From positions 53,454,001 through 53,518,000 of the forward strand of contig NC_059346.1 of the NCBI RefSeq assembly GCF_019703515.2: DNA of 64,000 nucleotides, read 5' to 3'. Shown here piece after piece: positions 1 through 13,100 of the stretch. The stretch comes from Myxocyprinus asiaticus (lineage: Eukaryota > Chordata > Actinopteri > Cypriniformes > Catostomidae). Below the pieces are notes generated by a model. It was not told the DNA's origin, searched no databases, and saw nothing but the letters and a program-made list of their open reading frames with translations. A program made the translations under genes and the position numbers. Numbering within the stretch: the first letter of the stretch is position 1; each line of letters opens with the position of its first letter.

Positions 1-3000
1 AAGCAATTAAGACAGCCTAAATAGATAGAAGAACTGTGGCAAATTCTCAAAGAAACTTGGAACATAATATCTGCCAACAACCAAGTAAAACTGTGTCCAG
101 GAGTACCTATAGGAGAACTGGGGCTGTTTTAAAGGCAAAGGTGTTCACACCAAATATTGATTTAGCTTCCTTTTTTCTTTTCTTTTTTTTTACTGGACTT
201 TGTATGATGTTAATTGCTAAATGAAAACTATTTATGGCATAATTTTTGAAGACATCCTCACAATGCAACATTTTTCACTTTTGCACAGTACTGTATATAA
301 CTTTAAATTTAAATTTTATATAGTAAGAAAATTAGAAAACATCCCATTTTAAATAACGGAGTCAAAACATAGTGATAAACAGCAGCAATTACCCTCTTAA
401 AGTCCCTTTAAGGCTGTGCGGTGCTCAAGTCACATGTAGTGAATCATTTACATGAATTGTCCGAATGAGCCGAATGAGTTTTATTACTCCCTTGGCTCCA
501 TTGCTGCGTTCGCAATACAATGACACAAATGTAGCATTTTATGATTGGGAGACACAGGTTTAAAACTGGCTTGTGCTGTGCTGTGATCTCAATACATTTT
601 TGCATTGACTGATTTCTATCCCCTGCCTCCATCTAACACCACCACAAAATCACAGAAGTCCTATAAAATCAACACTTGAACACACAATGAAAACAACACA
701 TACAACCTCTTTACGGGTTCACGCTATATGCTGCGTTGTGTTTGAAGAGGAGATGAGGATTAGGAATGAGAGGATGGATTCTAGCTAAAGGTGGATTGAT
801 GGAGAGGTGACAGATAGACTTGACATGGTGATCACGGTCACAGCGATCTCCTACATGAGCACGGAGAGGACACAAACACAAAGCACCGGAGAAGGTGACT
901 GAGAAACATGTTGAGTGGTCCAAACATCATCTGCAGCCTGAAACTGAACTTTTGGTCGGATTTTAGGAGTGAATGCACTTAGCTGCATAGAGAGCTATAG
1001 GATGTCCCCTTGCTTCCTATTTAGTGAACAATTTAACCTTTAGTGTGCCGTCTATCCGCACTGGTCTCAGAATAGTTCGAAATCCTCTGAAAGCAACATT
1101 TTTTCAGCTTTAGGATGAACCCATTGATTCTCAATGTGAAAATGCACAGTGAATATAGGAATGCATTTACTAATGTTAATGAATAGAACCATATTGTACA
1201 GTGATAAAATAAAATAACAAAATTTACATTAAAATTAAGCGAAATGACCCACAGATGTGTTCATGTTAAAAGTTATTCAAAATAACTAACATGTTTTTTC
1301 GACTTTTGAGGGAATAATGTCCCAAATGTTTATTAGCTCGCTGAAGCAAGAAAAATGAAGGCATTTTTTAAAGTGGCACATCAAACTAAACCAGAGACGC
1401 TACTCTTTACACCCGAACAGGTTTCAATGATAAAACGTAAAAAGAGGTTTCTTACCAGAGGAACTTTTGTTGGCTCTGCGCCCGCAGAAGGACTTCCCGG
1501 AAATCAATGTCATGTTGTTTTGTCACATGACTCGGTGTGCCAGAAGTTTAACCCTTAAATGACAGTCTAAAAGTCTTGTGAACAGTATTCGGTCGGTTGA
1601 AATTAATTTCAATTATGCGTTGTGTATAGCGAAGCCAACATACAACGTCCACAGATGTGGATGCGGGGTCGCATGACGTTAAAGAAAACATCATTACTCA
1701 AACCTACAGAGTTATTTGCATTGCAGCACTGTGTATGAACACAGCTCAGGAGTTCATTTCTGAGCTATTGGTACTAACGAACCAGTGAACGTGATCTAAA
1801 GCAGTGGCTTTTCTTTTCTGTCTTTTCTGATGGGATCGTGGACAGCAGGTAGGTTTGTTTAATTTTTCAGTGTTCCAGTTTTAAGATCAGCATTTCAGCA
1901 CATTTAGTTTATATTTTAGGGCAGCCAAAGTTAATGTGTTAACTGATATTTAAATACATTTAATGCTGATAAGTTTGTCAGGATGGTCTAGTGTTATCGT
2001 TTTGAGGAATGTATTACTGGCTGCAGAGAATATAAAATGTAATTTTGTATGATAAAAAGTTTTGTACTACATTGGGTCAGCACTTGATGTCCAGTGTAAA
2101 ATCCTGTGTCCTGAAGCAAGCCCCGTTCAGAATCACTGATCTAAATATCTGTGAAACACTGGCACTCTTATCAGCTCGACCTTAGCAAGCCACACACAGG
2201 GTAATGCACAAGTGCACGCTAGCTTGATCTTATTTACATAACAATCGGTGAACTACAGTAATAATGATGTATGTCGATGCCATCAGAGAGTGACCATTGA
2301 CCTTTGCCGATATGGGATTCTAGATGACCTTTTCCTTATGTGAGGCCAGATACGCTCATACACACAAACATCTCCCAGCCTGCTTACACAACAGCACAGA
2401 GCCATATCTCAACAGCAGCTCTATAGCCCTGACACGCACCACTGGCCCCATGAATGTTAATGTCAGTGTTGCGGGATGGTGAGCGCGCACACACACAAAT
2501 ACACAAGGGCAAGCAAGCAGACACAGGGCATCTGGATTCTGCTAGGGCTTAAGAGATAATCACAACTGCCCGTGATGAGGTCATGAAAAGAGCTGAGGAC
2601 TCTGGGTAGGATGAGCGTGCTAGGTGAAACAAGATATAATGTTCAAGCGCCTGATGTATGAACCAGGGTTCCCACACTTTCACCAATACATTTCCATGCC
2701 CCTTTTCGGTCATTTACTGGATTATATTTATTTAAATTGAGACCAATTGCTAAAGAATCATTCAGACCGATATGTGCATCGGTTGGGCCCATTCATTGAA
2801 AAGAATGGACTTAAAAGAATGAGTCGCTCACAAATTAGACATCAACATGGCTTGCAAGTTTTACTTGATACGGGAGCAATTTATAGCCGATAAAATCTGT
2901 TAGACAAGAGAATAGATAGAAAAACTGATTTTCACTCCAGACAAATTCCATGACTTTTAAGATTTTATTAATTTCCACACCATGAATGTGTGTATATTCT

Positions 3001-4160
3001 CTTTTACTGGTGAGAACGATTTGGGCCGAGTCTAGAATAGTGTTCATTTTAATACGCATTTCTTTTTTTGTAGTCCTTTGGACAAAAATGTTCTTTAAAT
3101 TTAGTCAGTGTTTCATCATGTCATATTCATTCAATTTAGTCAATTTTACTCTAACAAAAATGCGCGACATGAAAATTTTTTATCAAACTAACAGACCAAA
3201 CTTTATCCCTAAGGAATGCAGATTACACATTCTGACTAGCACGTCCCATCATAGTCTGCGCAAACGTAAACTTTAATATTGTGTTTAAGATGTGGATATA
3301 GCTGATTAATCTCACTTATATAGGAGTGAGATAATTAACCCTTTAATAAAGTTCACTGTACAGGTGTTCAGCTCAGGAAGCTTAAGTGAGGAAATCCTCA
3401 TTTAAATCAATTCTTTCTACATTTTTATTTCTTAAAAAATAAACAAAAACAGTGTTGCAGTGTTATGTTTTTTCTCATCATTCTGTATTTTCATCAACAG
3501 CATGTGTGATGAGGAGGAGGGCGTGGCGGGCCGTGAGGGTGTACGCCCGGCGCTGAGTTGCCTAATCAGCGGGAGGGTGATATGGTAAGAGCCGGGACGC
3601 CAGAGAGAGAGAGACTCACGTGGCCGCTCTGTGTTTTCAGTTTATGTTGGTGTCTCAAAGTTTTGTTGAGTTTTAATTCGGTTCCCGAATCATCCTTTCC
3701 CGAACTGTTACAGCATGTTTTAATTAAACCGTTTGATTATTGTCATGATGCATCTTTATCGTCTCGTCAAAATCAAAAAACCCTTCATCAACGGACATTT
3801 TTGTCAGTAATTTCATTGACCAAACCATCACTGGTCTAGAAGGGAACCCTCAGTACATGTGAAATCTCGTGAGAGTCGTATGCGGCTTTCATACACTGTT
3901 TATTTGGAAGCTCGTCCGAAAACCAGCCGAGCACAGGCTCCAGCACCATTCCGGTGGAAAAAGGGGTCACAGAAACCCTACACCTACCCCTAAACCTAAC
4001 CCTTCCGCTCCATGATTATTATTCAGTACATTTAGCTTACTTTAGTATTTTAGGGCTGTCAAAGTTAAGGAGTTAACTAATATCATTTAAATGTGCTAAA
4101 GTCCGTTTCATTTCTCAGGGTTGTATGTGTTTATCGCTATCTAGTGGCATTTTCATGTTC
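1..4160. other. non-coding region, no gene recognised
   Basis: Neither strand gives an ORF that I can tie to a known protein; the longest ones are below 100 codons with no recognisable motif. The final aatf coding exon should lie somewhere to the left of 10057 on the minus strand, but I could not find it here. A stretch near 1150-1215 resembles the dispersed repeat at 14093-14345 in inverse orientation. The rest is AT-rich intron or intergenic sequence. Confidence 0.5.
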
Positions 4161-4164
4161 AATG

Positions 4165-6105
4165 AAAGCAGTAGGGCTGGGCGATGTGACGATATATATC
4201 GTGGTGACGATATTAATAGTCAGTCGATAGAGAATTTGCCATATTGTGTATAGTGATATGTAAATATCCATGTGTGCGGTGTGGACTTATCTATGTGGGC
4301 AGGACTTCACGCGAGAATTTAAAAAACACGGGCAGGGCTTTTCCGGTATTGAAAAATGTTCTGCCGCCACCCAAGCAAATTCAATGACATTCATGTTGCG
4401 ATCGGTGCTTCAAAAGTGCTAAATATTCTACTCATCTGACACGCACATCTGTGTTTCACGCGAGTGTCGCAATCTCTGGAGCATGGAAGTGCGTGCGAGT
4501 CCAGTGGGATCACTAGTGCTACTCAATCATTTTTGACCCAGGAAAAATCCTAATGGAGAAAGACATCTCCACAGAACGGGACAACTCCCAAAAAGACAAG
4601 AAAATGAAGAGGAGATCGTCATTAAAACATCTGTTGTGTGGGTTCACAAAAGCAGACTCAGAGCAGAAAATGTAATCTGCAAACTGTGTCGCACAACGAT
4701 AATCACTCGTAATTAGAGCTGTCAGAAAAAACGCGTTAACGCATGCGATTAATTAAAAAAGTTTAACGTGTTCATTTTTCTTAAAAACGTATTTACCGTT
4801 AATACAGCATAAACACACGTTGGGAAGGGTGGAACCTTTGTAATGTGTCCGCCTGGACTCAATACACTGATGCACAAATCACCACACACCAGAGCCCTTC
4901 TACCAAGGGGAGCCTACAAGCTTAGCATAAAGCGGCGGTACTGTCGTAACACGTTAGTTGATGTTACACACTCTCCTATGATAGAGGTTGTTATCTCACT
5001 AAATGAAAGAATCTCTGCACACAAATAACAGCCCTTCAGTGATCAATATTTGATGTACAAAACAAGCCCAGGTGGGACTTGTGATAAAAATCCAGCTGAT
5101 GTAAGGTGCATTTTAATTACCACAGAAGCACGTCAAGTCTTAACTATCACCAAAACATAGAATGAGACGTTTTGTCTGCAAAAGCATTTGATTAATAATT
5201 AGTTATTTGTACTGTAACAAAACGCCAAACAAATCATAAATATTAATGATTTCTCACAGGAGCAGTTTTGGAGCTAATAATAGACAACTTTTTTATTTTT
5301 GAGCAAATCTCTGCTGTGTGTGATGCTCTCATGGTTTTAAATTTCTGAAATATCGAGTTATGCCACGATATGGTTCGTAATATTTTTTTGGTCCAATCCC
5401 TAATATAAACCAATTTTTATTGGTTTACCAGAAAACATTTACTATATTGTGATACATACCTTTATCGTGATATAAAATTACTAGTGCTGTCATTTCATTA
5501 CATTTTTTTAAGCGTGATTAATCTCATAATTTTTCATAGTTAATCGCGATTAATTTAAAAGATTTTGAACATGCTGAAATTTGAGTCTGTATATACTTTT
5601 CAGGCTGTCAACACCACTTTAAACTCCGTATTAAGGCACTTAAAGACAACGTCTCATTCTGCGTTTTGGTGATAGTTAAGACTTGCCGTGCTTCTGTGGT
5701 AATAAAATTGTGCCTTACAGAGGGTGCAAAGTACTTGATTTCTGTCTCAAGTCCCATCTGGGCTTTTTGTACAAATATCATTTGGAGCTCCTTTCTCCAT
5801 CACTTGATCAATGGCATGGAATCGCTGTTGTGAAGTGTGTGTGTTCTGGCATGTGCGTCACTTTAATGGCCCCGGGTGGACACATCGCAAAGGTTCCACC
5901 CTATTACAGGCAGTGTTTAGTACTCCCATGGAGCTAAATAAAATGTCAGAATCTAGTGTCAAATCGGTAAAGCTGTTAATTAAGATTATGAAAAATTAAC
6001 ACGTTAAATATTTTAAATTAATCGCATGCATTAACACGTTAATTTTGACAGCTCTAAAAATTACTTATATCGTGTTATAAGATTTTAGTCATATTGCCCA
6101 CCCAT
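4165..6105 (+). mobile_element. decayed hAT-type element, split by a fold-back element
   Basis: The left edge (GGCTGGGCGATGTGACGAT) and the right edge near 6090 (TCATATTGCCCACCC) read as the two ends of one element interrupted at 4714-6056. Around 4560-4700 the + strand keeps the remains of a hAT transposase N-terminus: a basic stretch, then residues like GFTKADSEQK, and after a frameshift VICKLCRT, which looks like the second half of a BED zinc finger. Stops and frameshifts make it non-functional. The assignment to hAT rests on this BED-like remnant. Confidence 0.45.
4714..6056. mobile_element. long fold-back transposon, 1.3 kb, nested in a hAT remnant
   Basis: The ends are inverted: TAGAGCTGTCA on the left and TGACAGCTCTA on the right, followed inwards by matching blocks rich in CGCGTTAACGCATGCGATTAA. 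Two further inverted blocks confirm the palindrome: GGTGGAACCTTTG near 4829 against CAAAGGTTCCACC near 5889, and ATTACCACAGAAGCACG near 5117 against CGTGCTTCTGTGGTAAT near 5688. The loop (about 5200-5650) carries unrelated AT-rich sequence and a second terminus-like motif near 5485. I could not see a matching 8-bp target duplication. No transposase is encoded, so it is non-autonomous. Confidence 0.6.
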
Positions 6106-6339
6106 AGAAAGCAGTATGTAAATTGGTTTCAAATGTTATAATATTCTGTGTAGGGGAGGGCAATATGGTAAAACAGTATACCAGTAGAATTGTCAACTGA
6201 TTTAAATCTGAGTATCATTTCTGTTGCAGTTATGCAAAATGCTGTCACGTGGTAAGGAATGTGAGTTCCGCGTTTACTTAACATTTAAAAAGTCTTAGAA
6301 AGAATCTTAACGAAAACACCAGAATCAACCGTGCATTTA

Positions 6340-7550
6340 CACTGGCGGCCAAAAGTTTGGAATAATGTACAGAGTTTGCTGTTTCGGAAAGAAATTGGTA
6401 CTTTAATTCACCAAAGTGGCATTCAACTGATCACAAAGTATAGTCAGGATATTACTGATTAAAAAACAGCACCATCACTATTTAAAAAAAAAAAAAAAAG
6501 TCATTTTTGATCAAATCTAGACAGGCCCCATTTCCAGCAGCCATCACTCCAACACCTTATCCTTGAGTAATCATGATAAATTGATAATTTGGTACTAGAA
6601 AATCACTTGCCATTATATCAAACACAGCTGAAAGCTGTTCGGTTCGTTAAATGAAGCTTAACATTGTCTTTGTGTTTGTTTTTGAGTTACCACAGTATGC
6701 AATAGACTGGCATGTCTTAAGGTCAATATTAGGTCAAAAATGGCAAAAAAGAAACAGCTTTCTCTAGAAACTCGTCAGTCAATCATTATTTTGAGGAATG
6801 AAGGATGTATAATGCTTGAAATTGTCAAAAAACTGAAGACTTCATACAAAGGTGTACACCACAGTCTTCAAAGACAAAGGACAACTGGCTCTAACAAGGA
6901 CAGAAAGAGATGTGGAAGGCCAGATGTACAACTAAACAAGAGGATAAGTACATCAGAGTCTCTAGTTTGAGAAATAGATGCCTCACATGTCCTCAGCTGA
7001 CAGCTTCATTGAATTCTACCCGCTCAACACCAGTTTCATGTACAACAGTAAAGAGAAGACTCAGGGGTGCAGGTCTTATGGGAAGAATTGCAAAGAACAA
7101 GCCACTTTTGAAACAGAAAAACAAAAAGAAAATGTTAGAGTGGGCAAAGAAACACAGACATTGGACAACAGATAATTGGAAAAGAGTGTTTTGGATCTTA
7201 ACCCCATTGAGCTTTTGTGGGATCAGCTAGACTGTAAGGTGTGCGAGAAGTGCCCGACAAGACAGCCACATCTATGGCAAGTGCTACAGGAAGTGTGGGG
7301 TGAAATGTCACCTGAGTATCTGGACAAACTGACAGCTAAAATGCCAAGGATCTGCAAAGCTGTGATTGCTGCATGTGGAGGATTTTTTGATGAGAACTCT
7401 TTGAAGTAGTTTAAGTAGTTAATTTTTCATGTTATTAATATTCTGACTATACATTATGATCAGTTGAATGCCACTTTGGTAAATAAAAGTACCAATTTCT
7501 TTCCATAAGAGCAAAATCTGTACATTATTCCAAACTTTTGGCCGCCAGTG
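6340..7550 (+). mobile_element. Tc1-like transposon, internally deleted (copy 1)
   Basis: Terminal inverted repeats start CACTGGCGGCCAAAAGTTTG on the left and are mirrored at the right end, flanked on both sides by TA (6338-6339 and 7551-7552), the Tc1/mariner target duplication. The inverted homology extends inwards for roughly 120 bp (AAATTGGTACTTTAATTCACC on the left, mirrored near 7480). Between them lies a transposase remnant missing its middle. Copy 2 at about 33.1-34.34 kb carries the same internal deletion. Confidence 0.85.
6740..7409 (+). pseudogene. Tc1-like transposase remnant (copy 1)
   Basis: The start MAKKKQLSLETRQSII and the helix-turn-helix region up to SESLV fit a Tc1 transposase DNA-binding domain. 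A stop follows at 6968-6970. A second frame carries TVKRRLRGAGLMGRIAKNK and WAKKHRHWT, the region just before the catalytic domain. At NWKRVFW the sequence jumps to DLNPIELLWD and runs to the usual C-terminus (GGFFDENSLK, stop at 7407-7409). Most of the DDE catalytic domain is therefore deleted and at least one frameshift separates the parts. It cannot encode an active enzyme but could be moved in trans. Confidence 0.85.
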
Positions 7551-7730
7551 TACATCAAGTAATAAAACTGTGTAATATGTCTTAGTATGATTAAACGCCA
7601 GAAAAACAAAAAAATATATTAAGACACTATTGCATAGAAAATTGTAATAATAATATATCAATAATAATGGTATTATTATAATTATATATAAGAATTATAT
7701 TATTATATTACATTAATAATAATTATATTA

Positions 7731-8155
7731 GGGGCCTGGGTAGCTCAGCAAGTAAAAATGCTGACTACCACACCTGGAGTCGCAAGTTCGAATCCTGGGT
7801 GTGCTGAGTGACTCCAGTCAGGCTCCCTAAGCAACCAAATTGGCCCGGTTGCTAGGGTGGGTAGAGTCACATGGGGTAACCTCCTCATGGTCACTATAAT
7901 GTGTGGTTTTCGCTCTTGGTGGGGCACGTGGCGAGTTGTGCGTGGATGCCGTGGAGAATAGCGTGAGCCTCCACACGCGCTACGTCTCCGTGGTAACACG
8001 CTCAACAAGCCACGTGATAAGATGCAAGGATTGACTGTCTCAGACGAGGAGGCAACTGAGATTCGTCCTCCGCCACCCAGATTGAGGCGAGTCACTACAC
8101 CACCACGAGGACTTAGAGCGCACTGGGAATTAGGCATGCCAAATTGGGGAGAAAA
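7731..8155 (+). mobile_element. tRNA-derived SINE, near full length
   Basis: The head resembles a tRNA: an A-box-like TGGGTAGCTCAGC near 7737 and a B-box GTTCGAATCC near 7786, about 50 bp apart as in an RNA polymerase III promoter. A unique body of about 330 bp follows and ends AAATTGGGGAGAAAAAAAAA. The flanks are AT-rich, with similar but imperfect AATAATAATT-TATTA stretches on both sides as a possible target duplication. A second, internally deleted copy lies at 26153-26445. Anticodon-stem pairing is not kept, so it is not a tRNA gene. Confidence 0.8.
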
Positions 8156-10056
8156 AAAAAATGTAATAAATAAATAATAATTCTATTATATTATATGATA
8201 TATTTAAGCAAATGACTAGACTAACATGCGGGAGAGTAATAAACTTGTTTTCAGAGAATGCATCTAGAATATGTCTTAAAGTCTGGAAAAAGCTTGTACA
8301 ATTTTGCTTCTCAGTTAAATATTTCTTGTTTAAGTTCAGATATATGACTTAAAACAAGATAAAGATGCTGATTAAGAACATGATTGTTTGCAGTTTCATA
8401 TGTCTTATTGACACCTATGACATTTACAGTCTTCGTCCTCTCCCATTTTCCTAGTTTCTAATACTGTTACATGTAGGGCTGGTTATTGGCAAAACCTCAT
8501 GATCCGAAACGTAATGTGATACATATGTCACGATTCAATATATCTCAATACACTGCAATATCATAATTGTATTGCGATTGAAACTTTTTCAGTGTGTCCA
8601 CGAGAAAAAGGGAATTATGCAGGTTCAGCTTTGATCTCTCTCACACCTCATAGAAGTGTCTCTAAACGTGCTATGAAACTTCACTCTCAGAGGTTGTGTT
8701 TTTTAATTTTTTTAGATGACCTGCTTCTTCATTATTGAAATGTGGACATGATTTGGTACAAATATGGCTGAAGAAAATATTGATACAGGGATCAAAAGTA
8801 TTGATACAATACTGTGAGAAAAAGCATTGCAATATATGATATATATCGACACAGTCCTAATTATATGGTAGAATCACGTGTCTTGATGGCAATTTGCATA
8901 TGGCACTGTGAGCTCCATATATGGTTATTACGGGAAGGAGACGAGGTAGGGAATAAAGCTTGTGCAGGTGTTGTCGTAGGGTTTGAAAAACCTGAAATCT
9001 GACGTTTGTACATACGCATAATTTCAGGATGAAACCTACACTAAGTTTAATGCATCAGTGCCCCTGGTCTCATTGCTCCCCTTTGAACGTGAGCATCTCT
9101 TCTAGAATCAGAATGTATGCTTTGTGTGATCATGTCAGTGAGCCGTAATCCTGGATACTGCTGGTGCATTTCTAACAGGGATTGAGGATTAAGGATGAGC
9201 CGGTTAGCCTGGCCTTAGTCCTGGCCTTCTGGGACATTAGCACCTCAATGTGCATGTCTCTCTTTGTCCTCTCTGCATTAAACAGGGCCATAGTTTATCT
9301 ATTAAGATTTGTGGTCTTTAGTGGCAGAAGGCTTGAAGGGACTGAGGACAACAGACTGTTGACTTCCTCAAGCTGCTTTGATGTAGATTGTCTCCTTGTC
9401 TTGATAGAAATTACAGCTCTTCACATTTCTTGGTCTTTCATATCATGCCTTTCAAAAACATATTGCAGCAGTACTATGACACAGCGAGTGCCATAATACA
9501 ATTTATATATATTTATATAACCATGGTTTTACTATAGTAATACTGTTACTACAAATAACATGGTTAAATGTACAGTATTTCCATTTGTTTTTCATGTACT
9601 ACCATATGTAAGGGAAAGTTCACATAATAAGCACAAAACAAAATGAAAAACAAATAGAACCTACAGAAAAATGCTTTCATGAGCCATGGGAAAATATACA
9701 CAAAAACAAGAAGGGGGGATTAAGAGTGAAATCTAAAATGTGTGAGTGTTTGTGTATGTGCATATCTCTAGAGTGTGTTTGATTAGCGTGTGCTCTGTTT
9801 GAGGAGGATTACTGTTGGCTGACAGAACAGAGAAAGCCAACACAACCATTAATTAAACAGATTCACATGCATAGAACTACCACTTCCTGCTCGAGTTCTC
9901 AAACTACACAGCAAGTGTACACACACAAATTAACAGAGCTGGGAATGACATGAGGGTGAGTGAATGATTGGGAGAACTATTCCTTATAACAACTACATGT
10001 CAGTATCTTTAAAAAGTGAGGTTTCAGCATATGGAAAAATATAACATGTGACTAAC
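8156..10056. other. non-coding region left of the aatf exons
   Basis: Apart from the small hAT-like element at 8474-8859, nothing here reads as a gene on either strand. ORFs at 8814-9002 and 9182-9496 show no motifs I recognise, and no splice-site-flanked exon matching the AATF C-terminus could be found. Confidence 0.45.
8474..8859. mobile_element. small hAT-type non-autonomous element
   Basis: The ends are TAGGGCTG on the left and CAGTCCTA on the right. The 8-bp flanks GTTACATG and ATTATATG match at six of eight positions, which fits an old hAT target duplication. Its right arm (ATTGCAATATAT, CACAGTATTGTATCAATACT) is related to the palindrome at 17790-18160. Confidence 0.5.
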
Positions 10057-10128
10057 CGGGCATCATCATTCATGCTGCTGTTGTCCACAGGAGCCATGAA
10101 ATTCACCAGCTTACTGTGAACATGGAAC
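10057..10128 (-). CDS. aatf: aatf exon 11 (last exon recognised)
   Basis: Encodes about residues 505-528: [20 protein letters not shown] then DDA. The donor CCCG|GTTAGT leaves 2 nt of a codon, so a further exon must follow to the left. In the family this is a short segment with the last conserved TRAUB residues and the stop. Confidence 0.88.
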
Positions 10129-13100
10129 CTGGCAAACAACAAAATAGATATTATTGCTGTAATGCACAATCAACTCATAAAAATATATAGATAGCTAAAA
10201 TAATAGCTAAAGCTCAGTAAAGGATATCGTTGAATGACAAGTATAAACACAAACAGTCATGATGAGTAAATTGAATTGTGACTGTGAATACACAGCTTGA
10301 GTGGCACTGAACTCATTTAAATGATGAACGGTAGGACAAACATGCAATTAAAAAAAGATGTTTGATGAGAGATGATATCTGCTGTTTAGTCAACAGAAAC
10401 CCCTCTCACTCCTGTCTGTGTTGATTACTCATCTGAATTACTGAGATACTGTTAAATGCCACACTAATGTAATGTAATGAAAATAAATAGCTGAAAATGT
10501 TTTGCTATAGCATTAAAGGGATAGTTCAATTAAAAAAATGAAACTTCTCTCATCATTTACTCACCCTCATGCCATCCCAGATGTGTATGACTTTAGAAGA
10601 ATATCTCCGCTCTGTAGGTCCATACAATGCACGTGAATGGTGACCAGGACTTTGAAGCTTAAAAAGCACATACAGGCATCATAAAAGTAATCCACACAAC
10701 TCTAGCTGTTTAATCCATGTCTTCAGAAGTGATATAATAGGTGTGGGTGAGAAACAGATCAATATTTAAGTCCTTTTTTACTACAAATCTCCACTTTCAT
10801 TTGCAAATTTTTTCACATTTTGAAAGTGAAAGTGGAGATTTATGGTAAAAACGGACTTAAATATTGATCTGTTTCTCACCCACACCTATTATATCGTTTC
10901 TGAAGCTTCAAAGTTCTGGTCACCATTCACTTGCATTGTATGGACCTACAGAGCTGAAATATTCTTCTAAAGTCAGACACATCTGGGATGGCATGAGGGT
11001 GAGTAAATATGTGAGACTTTTCATTTTTGGGTGAACTATTCCTTGAAGGCCATCAAGAAAATGTCCAGTTCTTCAGTATCGACTCTACGGATAAGCATCG
11101 CCATTTTCATTCTTCACAAAGATGAAAATAAATTTGCGACCACATAGCAAATTAACTGCAAAAATATAATATCTATTATTTAAATATTTATAATTCTTAA
11201 ATTTGTATTGTTGTCATCTAATGATTATATGACATAAAATGCTAATTCAAAATCGGTTCTGCATATCGGTTATCGGACAATTAAATGTAATCGGCATCGG
11301 TCCATCTCAAATTAAGAACAGCAGGACAACAAAAACTACCATGATGTTTGAAATACTTCACAATTCAAATTCCAAATTTTATTTTTTTTTTTATTTCTGA
11401 AATGACTGTTTAAAAGAAATACACAAACAAACTTAATCGTTATTGTCAGAGACAACTGCTACCTCGTATCGGTGCCAAATCACAATGCAAAAATAATGTT
11501 AATGGCCCTAAAATACTGTACTCTTTATTTTCTTCATGCAAAATTTTATTTCTTGTATTTTCCTTTTTATTGTGCCGTGAAATATTACCCGGACATGTTC
11601 CTGACAGGTTTCATAAGATTGACCCTTACTGAGGTCCAGGCGCACAGAAATTGGAAACTCATGGGTAGGCCTACTTAATGCCTCATCTCTGGTGTGCATT
11701 GAGAGTGAGAAATCTTACCTGACCTTCCTGCCTTTGCTGGCTTTGGTGTCCACCTTCTTCTTAATTTTACTACGCAATTTCTGGATGGCAAGCCACTGCC
11801 TGTGAGACCAGAGTTTGGGTTATTATGGTCAAATGCATACATGAAAGCATGTACACACATGCACACACACTCACCTTCCCATGGCCACTTGATCATTGGG
11901 GTCTGATGCACTTGTTTTGCGCTCGATAAGCTCTCGAAGGAGCTTCGAAACAGAAGAGAGAGGGAGAGAAACAGAGGAAACACTGAATTTGATACTGAAA
12001 TACATCAGAGAACACAACAGTTAACACGGCGTTGCAGTGGCATCTCAGGCTCATTATTTCAGGCCAAAAACATCCCAAAGATTTGGAGAACGTCATGCAC
12101 ATGTGTAACGAGCATTCAATGATAGCCTGAGGGGCATGTTTGCCTTTACCCCATAACCAGTCAAAAGCTTTGACCACGTGCATGTCAAGCTGACATGGTC
12201 CTTCGGATGTTACCGTTCTTGAGTGCAGACATGCAATGTGAACTTAACATGAAGGCGGACGAGCTACCCCACGCATAGCAAATGAGAACGATTAAATGGC
12301 TTTAACACAACAGACCTTAATAATTATAGAATTTCTACTGTTGTCTTGTATTATGGACATAAAACAAGATTAAAATGCCAAAATTATATTATTTTTTAAA
12401 ATAAATGTATGATTATGCCACACATTTTGCTAAACAGTGCCACACCAGCCCCTAATGTAGAGATGCCACTGCTGTGTTGACTGATACAGTACAGTACATG
12501 ATACACTTTCAAAAAACACTGAACACATAACACTGAAACAATAAAATTCATTCCAAGCATCTCCTGTATATTTTTATTATAATAATAATTACTGTTATTT
12601 TTTGTTTAGAGGCTTGGGTATTTTGTGATTTATGAAATTTCTGATGGCAAATATTTTAGAAGCATGGCTGCACAGATTTGAAATGCCCCACTGATTGGTT
12701 CAAACTTCAATTCAAACCTTTGGGGAAATAGGAGTGCCACTTTTAAAAAATGAAAAAAATAAATTAGCAAGTTCTTAATTTGAAAATGAACTCCTTTGTT
12801 GGTTTTCTTTGTCCATTTTTCCAATTCAGTTTAAAAATATGGACAGATGATCAGTGGAAGTTGCCAATGACAATGAACGCTCCCAAAACTGTGGTTATGT
12901 GGCCAAGAAAGCCTTAAATAATCAACTATGTACTACAATACACGTGTGCGCTACTTGAAATGTTTGTACAAATCCATCAAACTCCTTGCGATCTTGGCGC
13001 ATTTAACTTTGTTTGCATCGCATTTCAGCATCTCATGCCATAAACTGTGATTTTTAGAACACTGGTTGAAATTTTGAAAAAGCGTCTTGCGATTCCTGCA

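Noticed and set aside
2986..3276. 96-codon ORF
   Set aside because: No domain, AT-rich composition and an overlapping antisense ORF; probably chance.
7737..7800. tRNA-like sequence with A and B boxes
   Set aside because: It continues into a SINE body with an A-rich tail and has a second copy with a target duplication; the cloverleaf is not kept, so it is not a tRNA gene.
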